A DNA stretch of 64,000 nucleotides from Venturia oleaginea (taxonomy: Eukaryota; Ascomycota; Dothideomycetes; Venturiales; Venturiaceae): NCBI GenBank assembly GCA_013176395.1, contig JABMLP010000011.1, positions 992,001 to 1,056,000 on the forward strand. Reading direction: 5' to 3'. Within the stretch, counting starts at the first letter, position 1. Every line of letters starts with the position of its first letter. The position numbers and the translations under genes are program-made. The notes below the pieces were generated by a model. The model was not told the DNA's origin. It was given only the letters and a program-made list of their open reading frames with translations, and did not search any database. This document shows, one piece after another, positions 10,918-23,302 of this stretch.

Positions 10918-12475
10918 ATGCATTTCCAAAAGGCAGTTGTGGTATTGGCTTTGGCCACAACTGTAAACTCACTCTCATGCAACACCCTCAAAAACCTTAC
11001 CAACATTGCCGAAACCTCCTCCTGGACCATCATTTCCGCAACCCCAGCTTTCCAGAACAATGTAGCCTACTGCAACATCTCCTCGACTGTAGAGAATCGT
11101 ATACGAACATGGTTTCAACTCCCGTCCCAAGATACATGGAATGGTCGCTACGTACAAATCGGCTGCGGTGGTGCCTGCGGTTACAACCCCTTCTTAAACA
11201 CCTACTTCGCAATCGAAGACGCATTAAATAATGGATACGCCCTCGGAACAACAGACATGGGCGTTCCCATCTCCACGGCCAATTTCGATCCTATGAAGGG
11301 GAATTTTCACATGCGGAGTGACTGGGGATATCTCTCCACCCACTTAACAGCTGTGATGGGAAAACAGATACTCTCCGCGTATTACGGACGGGAAACTGAG
11401 TTTTCGTACCACCTTGGGAGTTCGACAGGAGGACGACAGAGTCTTGTCGAGGCGCAGAGGTATCCGGAAGATTTCAATGGCGTGTTCGCTATTGCGCCTG
11501 CGTATAATGAGACGGGTGTGACCACTTACTCGATTTCGTGGACGGCGAGGGCAGCACTTCTAGATGAGCAAAACTTCACCCCGGCGATAACGATTGCAGA
11601 AGCAGATCTGATCCACGCCTTTGTACTAAACACCTGCGATGCCCTAGACGGCCTCAAAGACGGCATCATCTCCCTCCCAAGACATTGCCATCCAGACATC
11701 GATGCATTGGCATGTCCAACAACCTCCACATTATCATTGGCAAACAAAACATGCATCACTCCAACCGCCCTCTCGGCCGCCAAAAAAATTTACTCCGGCC
11801 CCATCACCCTCACGTGCAAAAAACAAGTCCCAGCTAGAAGGTCTCCTCCCCGGCTCAGAATCAGCATGGAAAGGAACCTATATCCCCTCCCTCCCCAACT
11901 CTCCATCAACATGGTACACCTTCTCCACCTCCTTCCTCTCCTCCTACGCATTCTGGCCCGATCCACTAACACCATCAACCCCCTTCTCGGTAAACCTCTC
12001 AGATCCAACACTCCTCCGGAAGACATCAGAAATGGAGAGTTTGGAGTATGGGGGTAGTGCTGATATGACTACATTCTCACTTCTGGGTGGCAAGATTATC
12101 ATGACGCAGGGATTGAATGATGTAGCCGTTGCTCCTGGCTTTGCTCGTGATCTTTTTGAACGTGTTGGTGATGCTATGAGTCCGGAAGGGAGGGACGGGT
12201 TCATGAGATTCTTTGAGATGCCGGGTGTGAATCATGTTTCTGGAGGCCCAGGGGCAGACACTTACGATGCGTTGGGTTTATTGGTTGATTGGGTTGAAAA
12301 GGGGAAGGCGCCTGAGACGATCGTCGCGACGCATTTAGATAATAGCGGTGATGTGGAGTTCACAAGGCCGTTATTCAGATATCCGATGGTTGCCGGGTAT
12401 AAGGCAAGTGGAAGCGTTACAGACTGGACGAGTTTCAAGCCTATAAACGGAAGCGCCCCATTCTGGGATTTGTAA
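10918..12475 (+). pseudogene. Tannase / feruloyl-esterase family protein, frameshifted, disulfide pair of the active site lost
   Basis: The ATG at 10918 is chosen because it starts a clear signal peptide (MHFQKAVVVLALATTVNS); the frame opens earlier, at 10843, but that leader is implausible. The family fold is clear: YVQIGCGGACG, the nucleophile elbow GSSTGGRQSL, the acid region QGLNDVAVAP and the base region PGVNHVSGGPGADTYD. These fungal esterases hydrolyse esters of gallic or hydroxycinnamic acids. In characterised members a Cys precedes the catalytic Ser and another follows the catalytic His, linked by a disulfide (the CS-D-HC motif). Here they are Ser and Val, so both partners are gone. 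The frame breaks at six A (11818-11823): residues up to IYSGPITLT are in one frame, and QLEGLLPGSESAW onward in another. No intron-sized GT/AG pair explains it. Either a +1 indel or a base-calling error is possible. Confidence 0.85.
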
Positions 12476-12548
12476 AAGACCCACTCAGCAAACGACACCC
12501 GCGTAATCTCAGCCTGCAAAGCCTTCTCTCCTTTCGCATCACCCCACC

Positions 12549-14625
12549 CTACTTACACTCCACATCCCCCGGCCCCCCAGAATCAACAATAGCCTGCCTG
12601 ACACATCCCCACATGCGTCCACCAATCGGCAACCGTCCATAAGCCTCCCACTCCATCCCATCCGAGCCAGCCTCCTCATACCAATCAAACCTCCAAGCAG
12701 TAACAACACCACATCTCCTAACATTATCCGCCAACAGATTCCGTCTCTCCTCATCATCAGCCCATCCACCACCCCTAATCCAAATCGAGTTGTAAAAAAA
12801 CTTGTACGCCAATTTACAACTCGCGGAAGGGTTCGTAGGGGCAGGAAGTGGTCGTTCCTTTTTGGGTTTAACGAGGTAGCTGTAGATATCATCTTCACCA
12901 CTAGAGATGGTGTAATAACCACCGAGTTTCCAGCGAGAGGTGGTGTCGCAATTGTGTGTGAGTCGACCGATGGCGTCGAGGCATTGTTGGTCTACAGCAT
13001 CTTTACTGAAGGTGGCGCGGTTGGACCATTTCAGCTCGAACTCGACTTCTGAAGGCGTTCCTTCGGCATACTTCTGTGCGAAAGAGCCTGGAGATCCGGT
13101 CTTGTAATTAGCACTGACTTGAGTACAGAAGTCTGGTCGATGTTTGTCGATGATTGCAGAGTCAACGTATTCGTCTGGGGTGCCTACGCACTCTGTTGTT
13201 TCTTTGAGTGGTACAACAGGCACTGGAGGTGGGAGGAAACCGAAGCGGTTTTTGAAATAGATTGCTGAGATGGTCAGACTTGAGTCATCTAGATAGGGAT
13301 AGGGTGTGCCACTGACCTTGTACGAATTGGTTGTAGCTATCAGCATTGTTGATGACATCTTTGGTGGGTGGGTGGTAATCCCGGATCCAGTCTGCAATTC
13401 TCGCCGCTCCATAGCATCTACTTCCATTGCACATCTGATCAATGACTGTTGGCCACGTCAGCTGCTGAAATGCTCTATCAGTCGAGAGACCTACTATGTG
13501 GGCGTGTTGGAGACTGCGTTATGAGATCCATGTGCATCATTTCATGCCTGAAGTTGACAAAACGTGTTAGTCAGTGCTTCTCGCCATGGGGAGGTCCACA
13601 TAGCCAATAGTGCTGCTCGGCCATTTTGGCTGAATGAGAAAACTATTATCTGCATTAAATTACAGTCGCCCAACAGTCCAGTACGGTAGCCAAAGCACTG
13701 ATCGGAAAATTTGAAGGGAAGAGCGGACTTATACTCACAATACTGCACCGGCGTCGGTCTGACAACGGTTAGCACGTCTCACAGCAAAAGTCAAAGCATT
13801 ACAGGCTTACCGATAACCAGTTCATTGCAACATCTTCCTTCTTCATAATCTTATTGGCCTCATACTGTTCATCAGGTGTTGACATGGTCATCCAGACAGG
13901 ACAAAGAATAATCTCATAGCGGTTCACATCTGAAGGATTCTTTGCATACCCAGTTGTCACACTGTGATAGGAATTAGTGTTTGCTGATAAGTTTTGTTGA
14001 CAGACTCACCCTCCATTGCGTGGTTTGCACTCATCATACTTATCAGTACCTACAACTATTAGCTCCATACCGGGAATCGGAATACACAATAGCCGTACAG
14101 AGGACATCCTGTTTCAAATCAATCAGTTACATGGCAGTTCTGTTTACAGTGCTCGGATGCTTACAATACGGTTGCTCAGGAACGGCACTGCTTCATCAAG
14201 ATTTGCAACGCGGCGAAGGTTGTCGGCGACCGTTTGCGCGAACTCGTTTTTTTTGTAGTCTTCACCATCTGCGATTTTGATGTTGAGATATTGGGCTGCA
14301 ATCTCAGCCTCCTGCCCCAGACTATTACCTTGTAAGTTGCTATGAACTAGAAGCGAAATATAAGGAGGACATACTCCCACCACTAGACTGCTGTGAGCAG
14401 GGGCGCGGCAAATGTATGAGTTTGAATTCTTACCTCCCTGACTGCGACATTAGCAAGCTGCCGAGCCGCTTTGACGGCTTTGAGCATCTTGTCATATTTC
14501 TCACAGCCATTTTCTATGGCATAAGGAACCTTTTCGTCCCGACGCAACAGAATTTTGACAGGTTCGACAGGAGAGGGCACGGCCAATGTGGCTAGGAAGA
14601 AAGGCAGGAACATAAATTGACGCAT
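12549..14625 (-). CDS. Secreted HExxH zinc metallopeptidase-like protein, intron-rich
   Basis: Starts at the ATG at 14625 with a signal peptide (MRQFMFLPFFLATLAVPSP) and ends at the TAG at 12549. Clear exons are 14625-14434, a 16-nt exon 14390-14375, 14328-14165, and a last exon beginning after an intron near 13310. Spliced order gives a helical N-terminal part, then DECKPRNGG and TTGYAKNPSDVNRYEIILCP. Next comes the zinc-binding motif HEMMH (codons 13532-13546), placed just after a roughly 200-nt intron. A Cys-rich C-terminal part follows (HRPDFCTQVSANYKTG, CLDAIGRLTHNC). HExxH plus a preceding conserved Cys region fits M35-like/deuterolysin-type fungal proteases, but the family is inferred. 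Splice sites around 14165-14050 and 13520-13450 are uncertain. It converges with the esterase gene, 73 bases apart. Confidence 0.7.
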
Positions 14626-16182
14626 CTTGGCTTTGAAGTGCGGAAAACTGGAAAGTGAAGAAACGGTTGGATGAAGAATATGTTGGTCACTGAATTCTGA
14701 TGCTCTTATATAGGCATTGACAGGGTGGTGATCACGTCTATCTAAGACGGAGAACATGAGGAAGAATGCCAACCATCGAGAGGGTCATTGGTAGCTAGCA
14801 GGGTCAGATACGAGCCAGTGCCGGATCAGACAGTTTCTCGGACGAAATCAGCCTCACTGTACATTGCCAAGGTAGCACGTATCTTGGAATCTTGAGGCTA
14901 TTTCGATACAAACAAGCCCTTGCCGCCAATTTGACATCCCAGGCCAATAATATTAGTAAATCAGTATCTGCTCTTGTAGATGGTTTGAAGACCAGTCGAA
15001 TCATCGAGTTGAGCAGACACAAGTTGTGCTGGAAAAAGGGTTGGGATTAAAGCAGATTGAGGCATTCTTGACCTCGGTGTTGATCTTGTACGACTTGTTT
15101 GCTCCTTCAATCTACACCGTTACACAGCGTGGTGGCTTTGTCCTGCGCTCGTGCCCATGGATGAGTATGCCTGTCCGTTCGTGCAATATGTACTCCCTCG
15201 AAGTCGCTACTATCAGGCCGCCGTAATCAGAAACATCAAGCACCCCCATCAACGCGTAGATCTTGTCCGAATCGTAGCGGACCCAGTGTGCCGTTCTTTA
15301 TGCGTGTGACTTTGTACGTGTGTGACAGTAAGCTTATCCTCTCACACTCAGCATTCCCATTTTTTTTTAGCAAGAATTTTGTATAACGAGCTTGCTGCTT
15401 AATATCTTGAACTCAGACGTGTATCTCCAGAATATAAAGATTTAAAGACGAACAGTCGATTTGCCGGCTTTGTGCAAGGTTGTCTCCGTCCAAGTAGGGC
15501 TGTCGTTGCCTTTCCAAGCCGAATGTACATCATCTCCACGCCCTTGCTCACGCTTGGCATTGTCCTGTCTTCAGCTTTTGAGTTGTCCAGCTCTTGCTCC
15601 TCTGCTCTGGACAGTCTCTTTCTGTGGGACGCGTGTGAGGTTTGCAGTCAATTCTGTCGGCGAGCGATCTCGACGTGTCTGCAAAGGTAGTAGCGATCCA
15701 GGGAGCGTAGCAGACGCGGGTTGATACGTTGATGGTATTGTTCTGATGGCGAGGCAAATGAGGGATGCCTTGATGCGTCGAAGCGTTAAGCGGTGTGAAT
15801 TTGTGGAGGGCAATTGAGTCTAGCAGCATTCTTGGGGCTATTCTAGAATAGGACCCAACCGAGGTCACGTAATAAGCGCTTCTTAAAGCCTGATTTCATT
15901 TCAAGACCAAGCTCAAGCCTCCAAAGTTTATGGAAGTCTCGTCCTTAAACGTTGCCAGGGAATTATCGATATCAATCTTGAAGACCACTGTTTTGACAAA
16001 ACTCAGAAACGAGCCTGTTAAGTTTCTGGAGAGATAGCTTCCAAGGATTGCCAGAAATGTATCAACATCGATTCAGTCATGTCATGTCAGTTATGATACA
16101 TTCATCTCGCTCTCTTCCGTCGTGCCGTCTTCCAGCCATAACGCCTAACAATGCTCGCCCAACTATATACCAGTACAATTGT
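14626..16182. other. Intergenic stretch, nothing recognised
   Basis: Short frames on both strands between 15460 and 15870 overlap one another and have no domain, signal peptide or splicing support. No RNA gene was recognised. Confidence 0.5.
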
Positions 16183-18259
16183 TCATTTTTTGGCCTTTTT
16201 ACCAACTCTTTTATTCACCGCCGATAACTCTAGTTCTGGCTCCGTCTCAAACTCGTCCAAACAAAGCTCGCCCTTCAGAATCGAGATAGGCAACAAGTCC
16301 TTCTCATAAATCTTGCGGCCCTCTTTGTGCAGTGCCACTGCATCGAGGTCACCCTTGGACAAACCCATGAGAATGACCTTCTCCCCATCCGGCGGAGCGG
16401 CGCGAGAAGGCTTCGACACCACTTTCTTAACGCCCACCAACTTTGTCAGGTCCTCAATTGTCTTCCAGCCTGATCCATAGTCGTTTTTTAATGAAGGAGT
16501 GACGTAAAGAGTGTATCCTTCCAATAGTGACTCACAAGGCGACTCGCCAGTGGACCACTTCTTGGGAATGCCCCATTGCCTCTCTTTTGATTCGTCTCGT
16601 GCAAGGAAGGGCTCGATATCTAAGCGTACCTTGCCTTTCGCGCACTCTTTTGCCCATTTATCGGATACAATAGGCTTGCCTAAAGCCACTGCTGATAAGA
16701 TCTTCCATGTCTTCTTTAGCCCTCCACCAATGCAGAGGACCGTGGTCTTCTTGCTGAATTTCGAAGAGATGGTCGCAACCTTCTGAAACAAAGTCCTTTG
16801 ATGGATAAGACTCCCAAACGTGCTATCGGAGAACACTACTGTGGGCTTCGACTCGTCAAATGAGCTCAACGCTGGACTATTATTGTTTGACCTCGAATCG
16901 GTAGAATGAGCGCTTGACCTAGGAGTTGCTTCCGATTCTTGAACCGCCTTTTTAGGCTTCGGTGTGGCAGTGATCTTCTTGGCCGGCTTCTTCTCGGAGC
17001 TCTTCGTGGGTTCCTTCTTCGGACGACCTCGCGTCTTGGTTACAGGAGTGGCCAAGTCCGGTTCATCTTCATCGATTGTGCTCACACGCTGGAATTTTCA
17101 GTATACTCGTTTTAATAAGGTGATAAGAAAGACACTAGCACTGACCTCTGATTCATCCTCGTCTCGCACGTCCATGCGCAGCTTCTTAGTGTCCGGCTCG
17201 GCTACTGAATCCACTTCATCCCGTGAATGCTTGCGTGAGTCTGACGCAACAATCGTGTCAATGCTGGGGCGGCGAGATTGTGCGTCCAGTCTAGATAGAG
17301 AGGACTCATCAAATTCATGTTCATCTCCAGCGTCGTCGGATTCCGCGATAGTGTCATGTATAGGTGTCTCAGTGACCTGCTCAGCCGGAATAGGCATGTT
17401 GGGTGTCCCCACGGCGTTCAGTGCGAAAGAAGGGATAGTTTCAGTGGTGATATTAGCAACGGCAACGGGCTCCTGTGCAGGTGAGGATGCGACCTGCACG
17501 TCATCGGGCTTCATGTGCACCATCATCGAAATGTTAGAATCTAGAAAGTGGATCGTATCGCCATGAGAGAGGACGTAGCACTTGACCGGGCTGGTGTCTG
17601 GCAGTAGAATTATTTTACTCCCATCTGGACGTTGCAAGTATATGTAGGGAGAGATCAAAGCAGTGAGCTCGAGCTGAAAGTGACACTCTGCCGTTCTAAG
17701 AGTGAGCGACTCGGCATCTGAGGCAATGGTCAGTAACGTGATCAAGACAGAAGTCGGCTGCGCAAGGACACAGCATGGTTTGAAACGGATGAATGAGTGA
17801 GAGTTGATGATGGTATGCCCAAATTTCTTAGCAGGATTCTCTTTCAAGAATCAAGAGTGCCAGAAAACTTCGAGGTATCGTCTTCAAATGCAGGTTAGGC
17901 AGCGGATCGGTGGCTCATAAAATGCTGTTAGACAAATAGAGAGCTGCACCTACTGATGACTGCGAGGGGCTCAGGAAGATGCTGGCTTTCCTCTTCGGCG
18001 TCCAGCGGCACGTCGGGCCCAATGGTTAGACCGCCTTCAGATGTTTTGGAGATGATGTTGCGGCCAGTCTGGATGCTCGCCTTACGCGTGCCTGGTAATA
18101 ATGTTAGAAATGGGAGTTCGCGACGAAGTAGCGCCGCGCGCATCGGGTTGTTGTTGTTGATGTTTGAAGAGGAGAGATCTTCATACCTGCGACCTTATCG
18201 GTCCACTCTACCAAGAAGTGGTTCGGGAATGGCTTCGAAGTATCAGTGAATCCCGCCAT
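16183..18259 (-). CDS. BRCT-domain nuclear protein, possibly with an N-terminal FHA domain
   Basis: Four exons (18259-18187, 18091-17954, 17840-17146, 17088-16183) join in frame to 603 residues. The C-terminal half has a BRCT-like fold: VVFSDSTFGSLIHQ, TTVLCIGGGLKKTWKILSA, GKPIVSDKWAKECAKGK and the WGIP end. A second related segment follows (LEGYTLYVTPSLKNDYG). The N-terminal 190 residues contain a strand-rich region ending LSHGDTIHFLDSNI, reminiscent of an FHA domain but divergent. Between them lies an acidic, Ser-rich linker and basic patches (RGRPKKEPTK, KKPAKKITATPKPKK) suited to nuclear localisation and DNA binding. BRCT proteins usually work in DNA-damage signalling. Which one this is cannot be told by eye; an Nbs1-like role is one option. 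The last intron uses a less usual GTCAGT donor. Confidence 0.75.
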
Positions 18260-19133
18260 GATAATGGAAAACGGTATTGTCGCGATCGTGAAGCAGATTT
18301 CGGGGCTTGTCCGCTTCGATAGACCTGATTTAGGCTTCCATTCGCGGCGTTGATGGGCGACGTTGCCGCATCACGCGCGAGGGGTATTACGACGCGAAAA
18401 CGCGAAATGCCCACGAAAATTCGTGCTCCCGAAATTGAAATCTCTAGGTCGAGACAATGCTTGGTAACACCACTTTACATCTCTTCAATTCATTCTGGGA
18501 TATCCTTGATTTTGCTGGCTCTCTACGTGCATCTGTGGGAGTCACGGACAAGTGTTATATTCGATAAACAACCCAGAATGAGTTACGCCATTGGAGAACA
18601 ACACTAAAAAGCAAGCGCAAAGATTCACAAACACCATCTTCCCAACTCCCCACCAAAGCCCATTTCCTCAGTGACTGTTCTGTTTGTTTCGTATACGAGC
18701 CGAAAATACCTGTTTGATGCTCGCCGAAAGTATCTGAGACCGATTCTGCGTTGCTATTCTTCTCCATTTGGTGTGCGGATGCTTAGTATTGTACTCTACG
18801 AGACAATGCTAAATCGGGCACCGCCCACAGCCACAATGGGGAAGATGCTGATCTAGGAGCTCATAACGATTCTATCGCCTCCATTATGGCAATGATATTG
18901 TCTTGCGAATGTCCATATCTATTCGACTTTTCTTTCGAAGGCAAACTCAAACATCTCCAATTCACTTCGTCAACACCATACTTTCAGATATCCCTCTGCT
19001 ACAGATACCTCCCATTTGATCCTCCATCACAGGCTTGACCAAACGTTCTTCCTTCAACGTCTCACTACCTGCAGGCCCTGCGATATTTCAAAACTTGACA
19101 GCTCCCATCAACACCACCTCAGGGAACATCACA
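18260..19133. promoter_or_regulatory. Shared divergent intergenic region
   Basis: These 874 bases separate the start codons of the BRCT gene (minus) and the pheromone-receptor gene (plus). They must hold both promoters. No specific site was identified with confidence. The receptor frame continues open upstream of its ATG (to about 19035), but no ATG lies in that extension. Confidence 0.5.
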
Positions 19134-20278
19134 ATGGCTCAATTAGCCCCCAACTCTACCGGCTTTCTACCAGACGAGAATGGATACAACCAGACCATCA
19201 CACTCCTCTTCCCGGACGGCAGTCCCTTCACCATCTCTATGAGTGATCTCGTCAAAATGAACAGCGCCAATATCGGCATGGGCGTCTCATACGGTATCCA
19301 GATTGGTATAGCATCACTCATGCTCACCGTCACCCTTCTCCTTTCTCAAAAAGAGAAGCGACGCTCCCTCATTTTCTTCTGCAACGTCGCAGCACTCGTT
19401 CTCGACATCCCCGTCTCAGCGCTGATGGTAGGCTGGCTCGCATCCATCTGGAATAATCCTTACGTCTACTTCACACACGACACCAGCCTTATCACCACAG
19501 GAAATATCGTGGCCTCAATTATGCCGCAACCCCTAAAACTTCTCGAGATCATCGCTATCCAGCTCTCTCTGTTTATCCAGGTTCGTGTTATCCTGTTTAC
19601 TTGCAGAGCGTACGTTCGCCGCATGATTCTTGCTGTTCTCTTCACGCTGGCTACAATTTGCGTGGCCATAGAGATCGGCCTTGCAGTCATCAACGCCAAA
19701 TCAATCGCGCTCATGGCTGATCCATCACCCATCCAACCACAATTGGCGCAAGCGGCAAACTTCACCTTTTGCATCTTCGTTGCAGGCGCTATGTCCGTGT
19801 TCCTCTGGAAACTCGCGTATGCGTTGAAGAACCGAAGGGATCTGGGTGTGGTGAAATTTGGACCTTTGCAAGTTATTTTAATCATGGGTGCTCAAACTAT
19901 GATCGCTCCTGGTCAGTTCTTCCACCCCTCATATTTCAGTCGTACTAATACATGATAGCACTGCTCTCAATAGCCAATCTCGTCCTCCCAAAGCTCGACA
20001 TCATCGGTCTCACCTTCACAGTCACCGCTGCCTCGTTGCCACTCACAGGTCTTTGGGCATCAACCGCTCTTGAGAGCGCGGGAAATGGAGTTGGACAGGG
20101 GCCTCAGCACCATCAACAGCATCAGTATCGCGCTCAAGTCTTTGAGGTCCAAGGAAAAGATTTTAATGGCAATGACAGGAGTCTTGCTGGAACGACCCGG
20201 ACGGCGAATAGCCAAACGGAATTGATGGATTTTGGAAGTTTTCTGAGCGATGGTTCGGATTTGAAGGAGACATCGTAA
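19134..20278 (+). CDS. Ste2-type fungal pheromone receptor (class D GPCR)
   Basis: Two exons (19134-19911 and 19959-20278) give 365 residues. The ATG at 19134 (MAQLAPNSTG) is the first in frame. The extracellular N-terminus has N-glycosylation sites and the LFPDGSPFTISM segment typical of Ste2/PreB. About seven hydrophobic segments follow. The third intracellular region and TM6 appear around KFGPLQVILIMGAQTMIAP, and TM7 carries LPLTGLWAS, matching the family signature LPLSSxWA. Ste2 receptors bind the peptide alpha-pheromone and couple to a heterotrimeric G protein to start mating and chemotropic growth. The C-tail is Gln/His-rich with a short acidic end (MDFGSFLSDGSDLKE). The single 47-nt intron lies at the TM6 position and uses a GTCAGT donor. 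Confidence 0.93.
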
Positions 20279-21553
20279 GAGGTGTGAAAGATCGATGGAT
20301 TTTCTTTCTTTCTATGTTTGTGCATCTCGTTGACGCTGAGGTCCGGGATAGTGAGAATCGGGTGATCGGGGTTTGCGAACGCGATGTCATGGATAGAAAG
20401 CTTTTTTGAAGTAATGAAATATTTGATACTCGCCATGTTACCTTCACGCGAATTTTCCACTTGCACCCATTCTGCCTTTTTGATCACCGTTCTCGGAGCC
20501 ACTGCGGGACTCAGAACTACAGAGGACGCCAGCTAAGTTGACTCGCTGCGAAGATCATTCAAGCAATCATCTCAAGCCGATTTCATCAACATTGTCAACA
20601 TTACAACATCGCTCCAACCCCGCTGACACATTCTGCTGCATATTCGTCGATACAAACTCCGGAAGAAAGGACACGGAATTGACCCGCGTCCTCCCATCGA
20701 CGGCGATACGTCTAATCTTGTATGCCTTCAGATCCCCGAACCTCGGCGTATCTCATCCGAGTCCTACCCTGAACTTATACCCTCATACGAAGCTTGGCTA
20801 TGAGGCTTTGACATAGGAATGAGCTAGGAAAGTCTCCGTGCCAATGGTCATGGCGTTCGGCATTCATAATCGATGCGGCGCGACTGTGAATGCATTGACG
20901 TGATGCGGCATACCTATTTTGTGTAAACATAGATAGGGCAAACTACCATGCTGTGGTGCTGACACGGTTCAAGATGCTGTCTAAGACCTTCGGGCCATCA
21001 CTTTGAGAAGAGGTTGGGAAACAACAGGCTTGCTCTGTGAGAGTCACGCACATACTGGAATCTCCTGTAATTGGGCGGCATTTTTTCCCTGTGCAATGAC
21101 AAGTGGTGTTCTGTGACCACAATGCTTCTTGTTGTCACAACAGAACGTGTTGCCTTCCTAATGCTCCCACGATGCGAGGCTATCCGCGGATATCGAATTC
21201 TTAGTTCCACAGAGATGGATTGCTTGTTTCCAACACTTGAGGTTGTGCGACGCTTTCTCCTCCTCCTCCACCCCATCATAGCCACTGGAATAATTGGCCT
21301 TTATACGAAGAGCTTTGACATGAGAATTCCACCTCCGCGTCCGCATGGTCCTCGTGCTTGCCCAGGAGCTAGAATACCGTAATTGGTAACTTGGCCAGCA
21401 GAGGTAACCAATTTTGGAGTGCCAAGCTAAAGTCTTGCAGGGACAAGGCTGTTGGAGGAGCCTCGCTGCATGAAACTGCTTTCACTATAACTACCTCTAA
21501 ATTCGCCATGAAGGATCCCTCTGGAAACCTCGTCATTCGTTCCCTCTTTCATT
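20279..21553. other. Intergenic stretch, nothing recognised
   Basis: Several overlapping short frames (20538-20816, 20998-21382) have no domain, signal peptide or intron support. The last few hundred bases presumably hold the promoter of the GH47 gene. Confidence 0.5.
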
Positions 21554-23302
21554 ATGCAGTGGAGAAATCGTGCGACGAGGTTCGCAGCTGTGATCTTTTC
21601 TCTTCTTTTTCAACCGAAACTTGCACATGGCTCATGTCACATAGGCACCTACAGCTACCCACGAGCTTGTGGAAAAGACTACGACTACACTGGATTCACG
21701 ACTGATCAAAGCGAGCGCGCTGCTGCTGTTATTGAGCAGTTTCGCTTCGCCTGGGACGGATACTATAAGTACGCATATCCTAATGGTATGCGATCACTTC
21801 CGATTGCATGCAGTCTATACTTATTTAGCCTTCGTAGACGATTTGCTGCCTGCGAACAATTCTTTCGCAAATTCGCGCAATGGATGGGGATTGACCATGA
21901 TCGATGCACTTGACACGGCCATTATAATGGGGCAAAAGGATATTGTCAACATCATCCTCGGTTTCATTCCCTCTGTCGACTTCACCAAAAACAAGTCACC
22001 TAACCCTATTGATACGAGCTTATTCGAAACCAACATCCGATACCTGGGAGGTCTGCTCTCTGCGTACGACCTCCTCAAAGGACCTTTCAATGGTACAGTC
22101 GAGAATACCAATCAAGTGGACGCGCTCCTTAGCCAGGCCAAGATATTGGCAGATGCGCTCAAGTTCTGCTTCAACACCCCGACAGGTCTACCGGTGAACT
22201 TAGTGGTACTTGGCAACAAGACATTCCAAGACAACAACAGACTGGATGATGGTTCATATGTTGCTGGACTGGCGGAAATAGGCACGCTTCAGTTGGAATG
22301 GCAGCATTTAAGCGACCTCACTGGTGACCCATCTTATGGTAATCTTGTTCAGCGTGCCGAATCATGGTGGTTCAAAGGGAAGGAGGCATGGCCAGGACTC
22401 ACAGGCGGTCTTTTCAATGTCTCTTCAGGCGAGATCATTGATGATTATGGTGGATGGGTGAGTATCACATCGCTCCACAGCTTACATCCATAGTCTGACA
22501 ATAGGTTGAGACTTCAGGCAACGACTCGGCATATGAATACCTTATCAAAATGTTCGTCTACGATCCGGATCGCTACCAAAATTATAGCACACGCTGGCAG
22601 GCTGCCGCCGACTCCACAATCGCCCATATCCTATCCAGTCCCTCCTCACGGTCCGATCTCGTCTACCCTGGCACCTTCTCCACCCCAAACGCCTCAATCA
22701 CAGAATACACCGATTCCCTCTCTTGCTTCATAGGCGGTAACTTCATCCTCGGCGGCACCGCCCTCAAAAATTCCAAATATCTAGACTATGGCCTCAAATT
22801 CGCCGAATTTTGCGCCAACGGATATCGTTACACTGCTTCAGGAATTGGACCTATTCTCTATAGTTGGGACAGGAATCTTCTCGCCAGCAATTTCAGTAAT
22901 CAAACCGATCTCTACTCCAAAGCTGGTTGGTTTATCCCAGACAACGAAGTCCTCGGAGGTGGTCAAGCGCCTGAAGCTGTGGAGAGTTGGTATTATGCTT
23001 ACCAGGCCACGGGCGACCAGTACTGGCGCGATGTAGCATGGTCCTATGTGCTTGCGCAAAACAGGACTTCGAGGGTGGGAAGTGGATTTGCTAGTATCAA
23101 TAATGTATTGAAGGCAGATGGGAATGGGACGGGGAATTTCATGGCCAGTTATATGCTTGCGGAGGTGTTGAAGTATCAGTATTTGATTCAGGCTCCGAAG
23201 GGGGGGATCTGGGATGTTATATATGGGAAGGATAAGGTTAATAATTTCGTGTATAATACTGAGGCGCATCCTTTGAGGGTTAGGGCGAAGAAGCCTATTT
23301 AG
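21554..23302 (+). CDS. Class I alpha-1,2-mannosidase, glycoside hydrolase family 47
   Basis: Three exons (21554-21785, 21829-22457, 22505-23302) join in frame to 552 residues. An N-terminal hydrophobic segment (FAAVIFSLLFQPKLAHG) acts as a signal peptide. GH47 landmarks appear in order: RFAWDGYYKYAYPN, SRNGWGLTMIDALDTAIIMG, LFETNIRYLGGLLSAYDLL, LDDGSYVAGLAEIGTLQLEW, SLSCFIGGNFILGG, QAPEAVESWYYAYQATGD and the C-terminal NTEAHP whose Thr binds the catalytic Ca2+. GH47 enzymes trim alpha-1,2-linked mannose from N-glycans. The signal peptide and several N-glycosylation sites suggest a secretory-pathway or secreted enzyme. Length and motif set are complete, so it is probably active. Confidence 0.95.
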
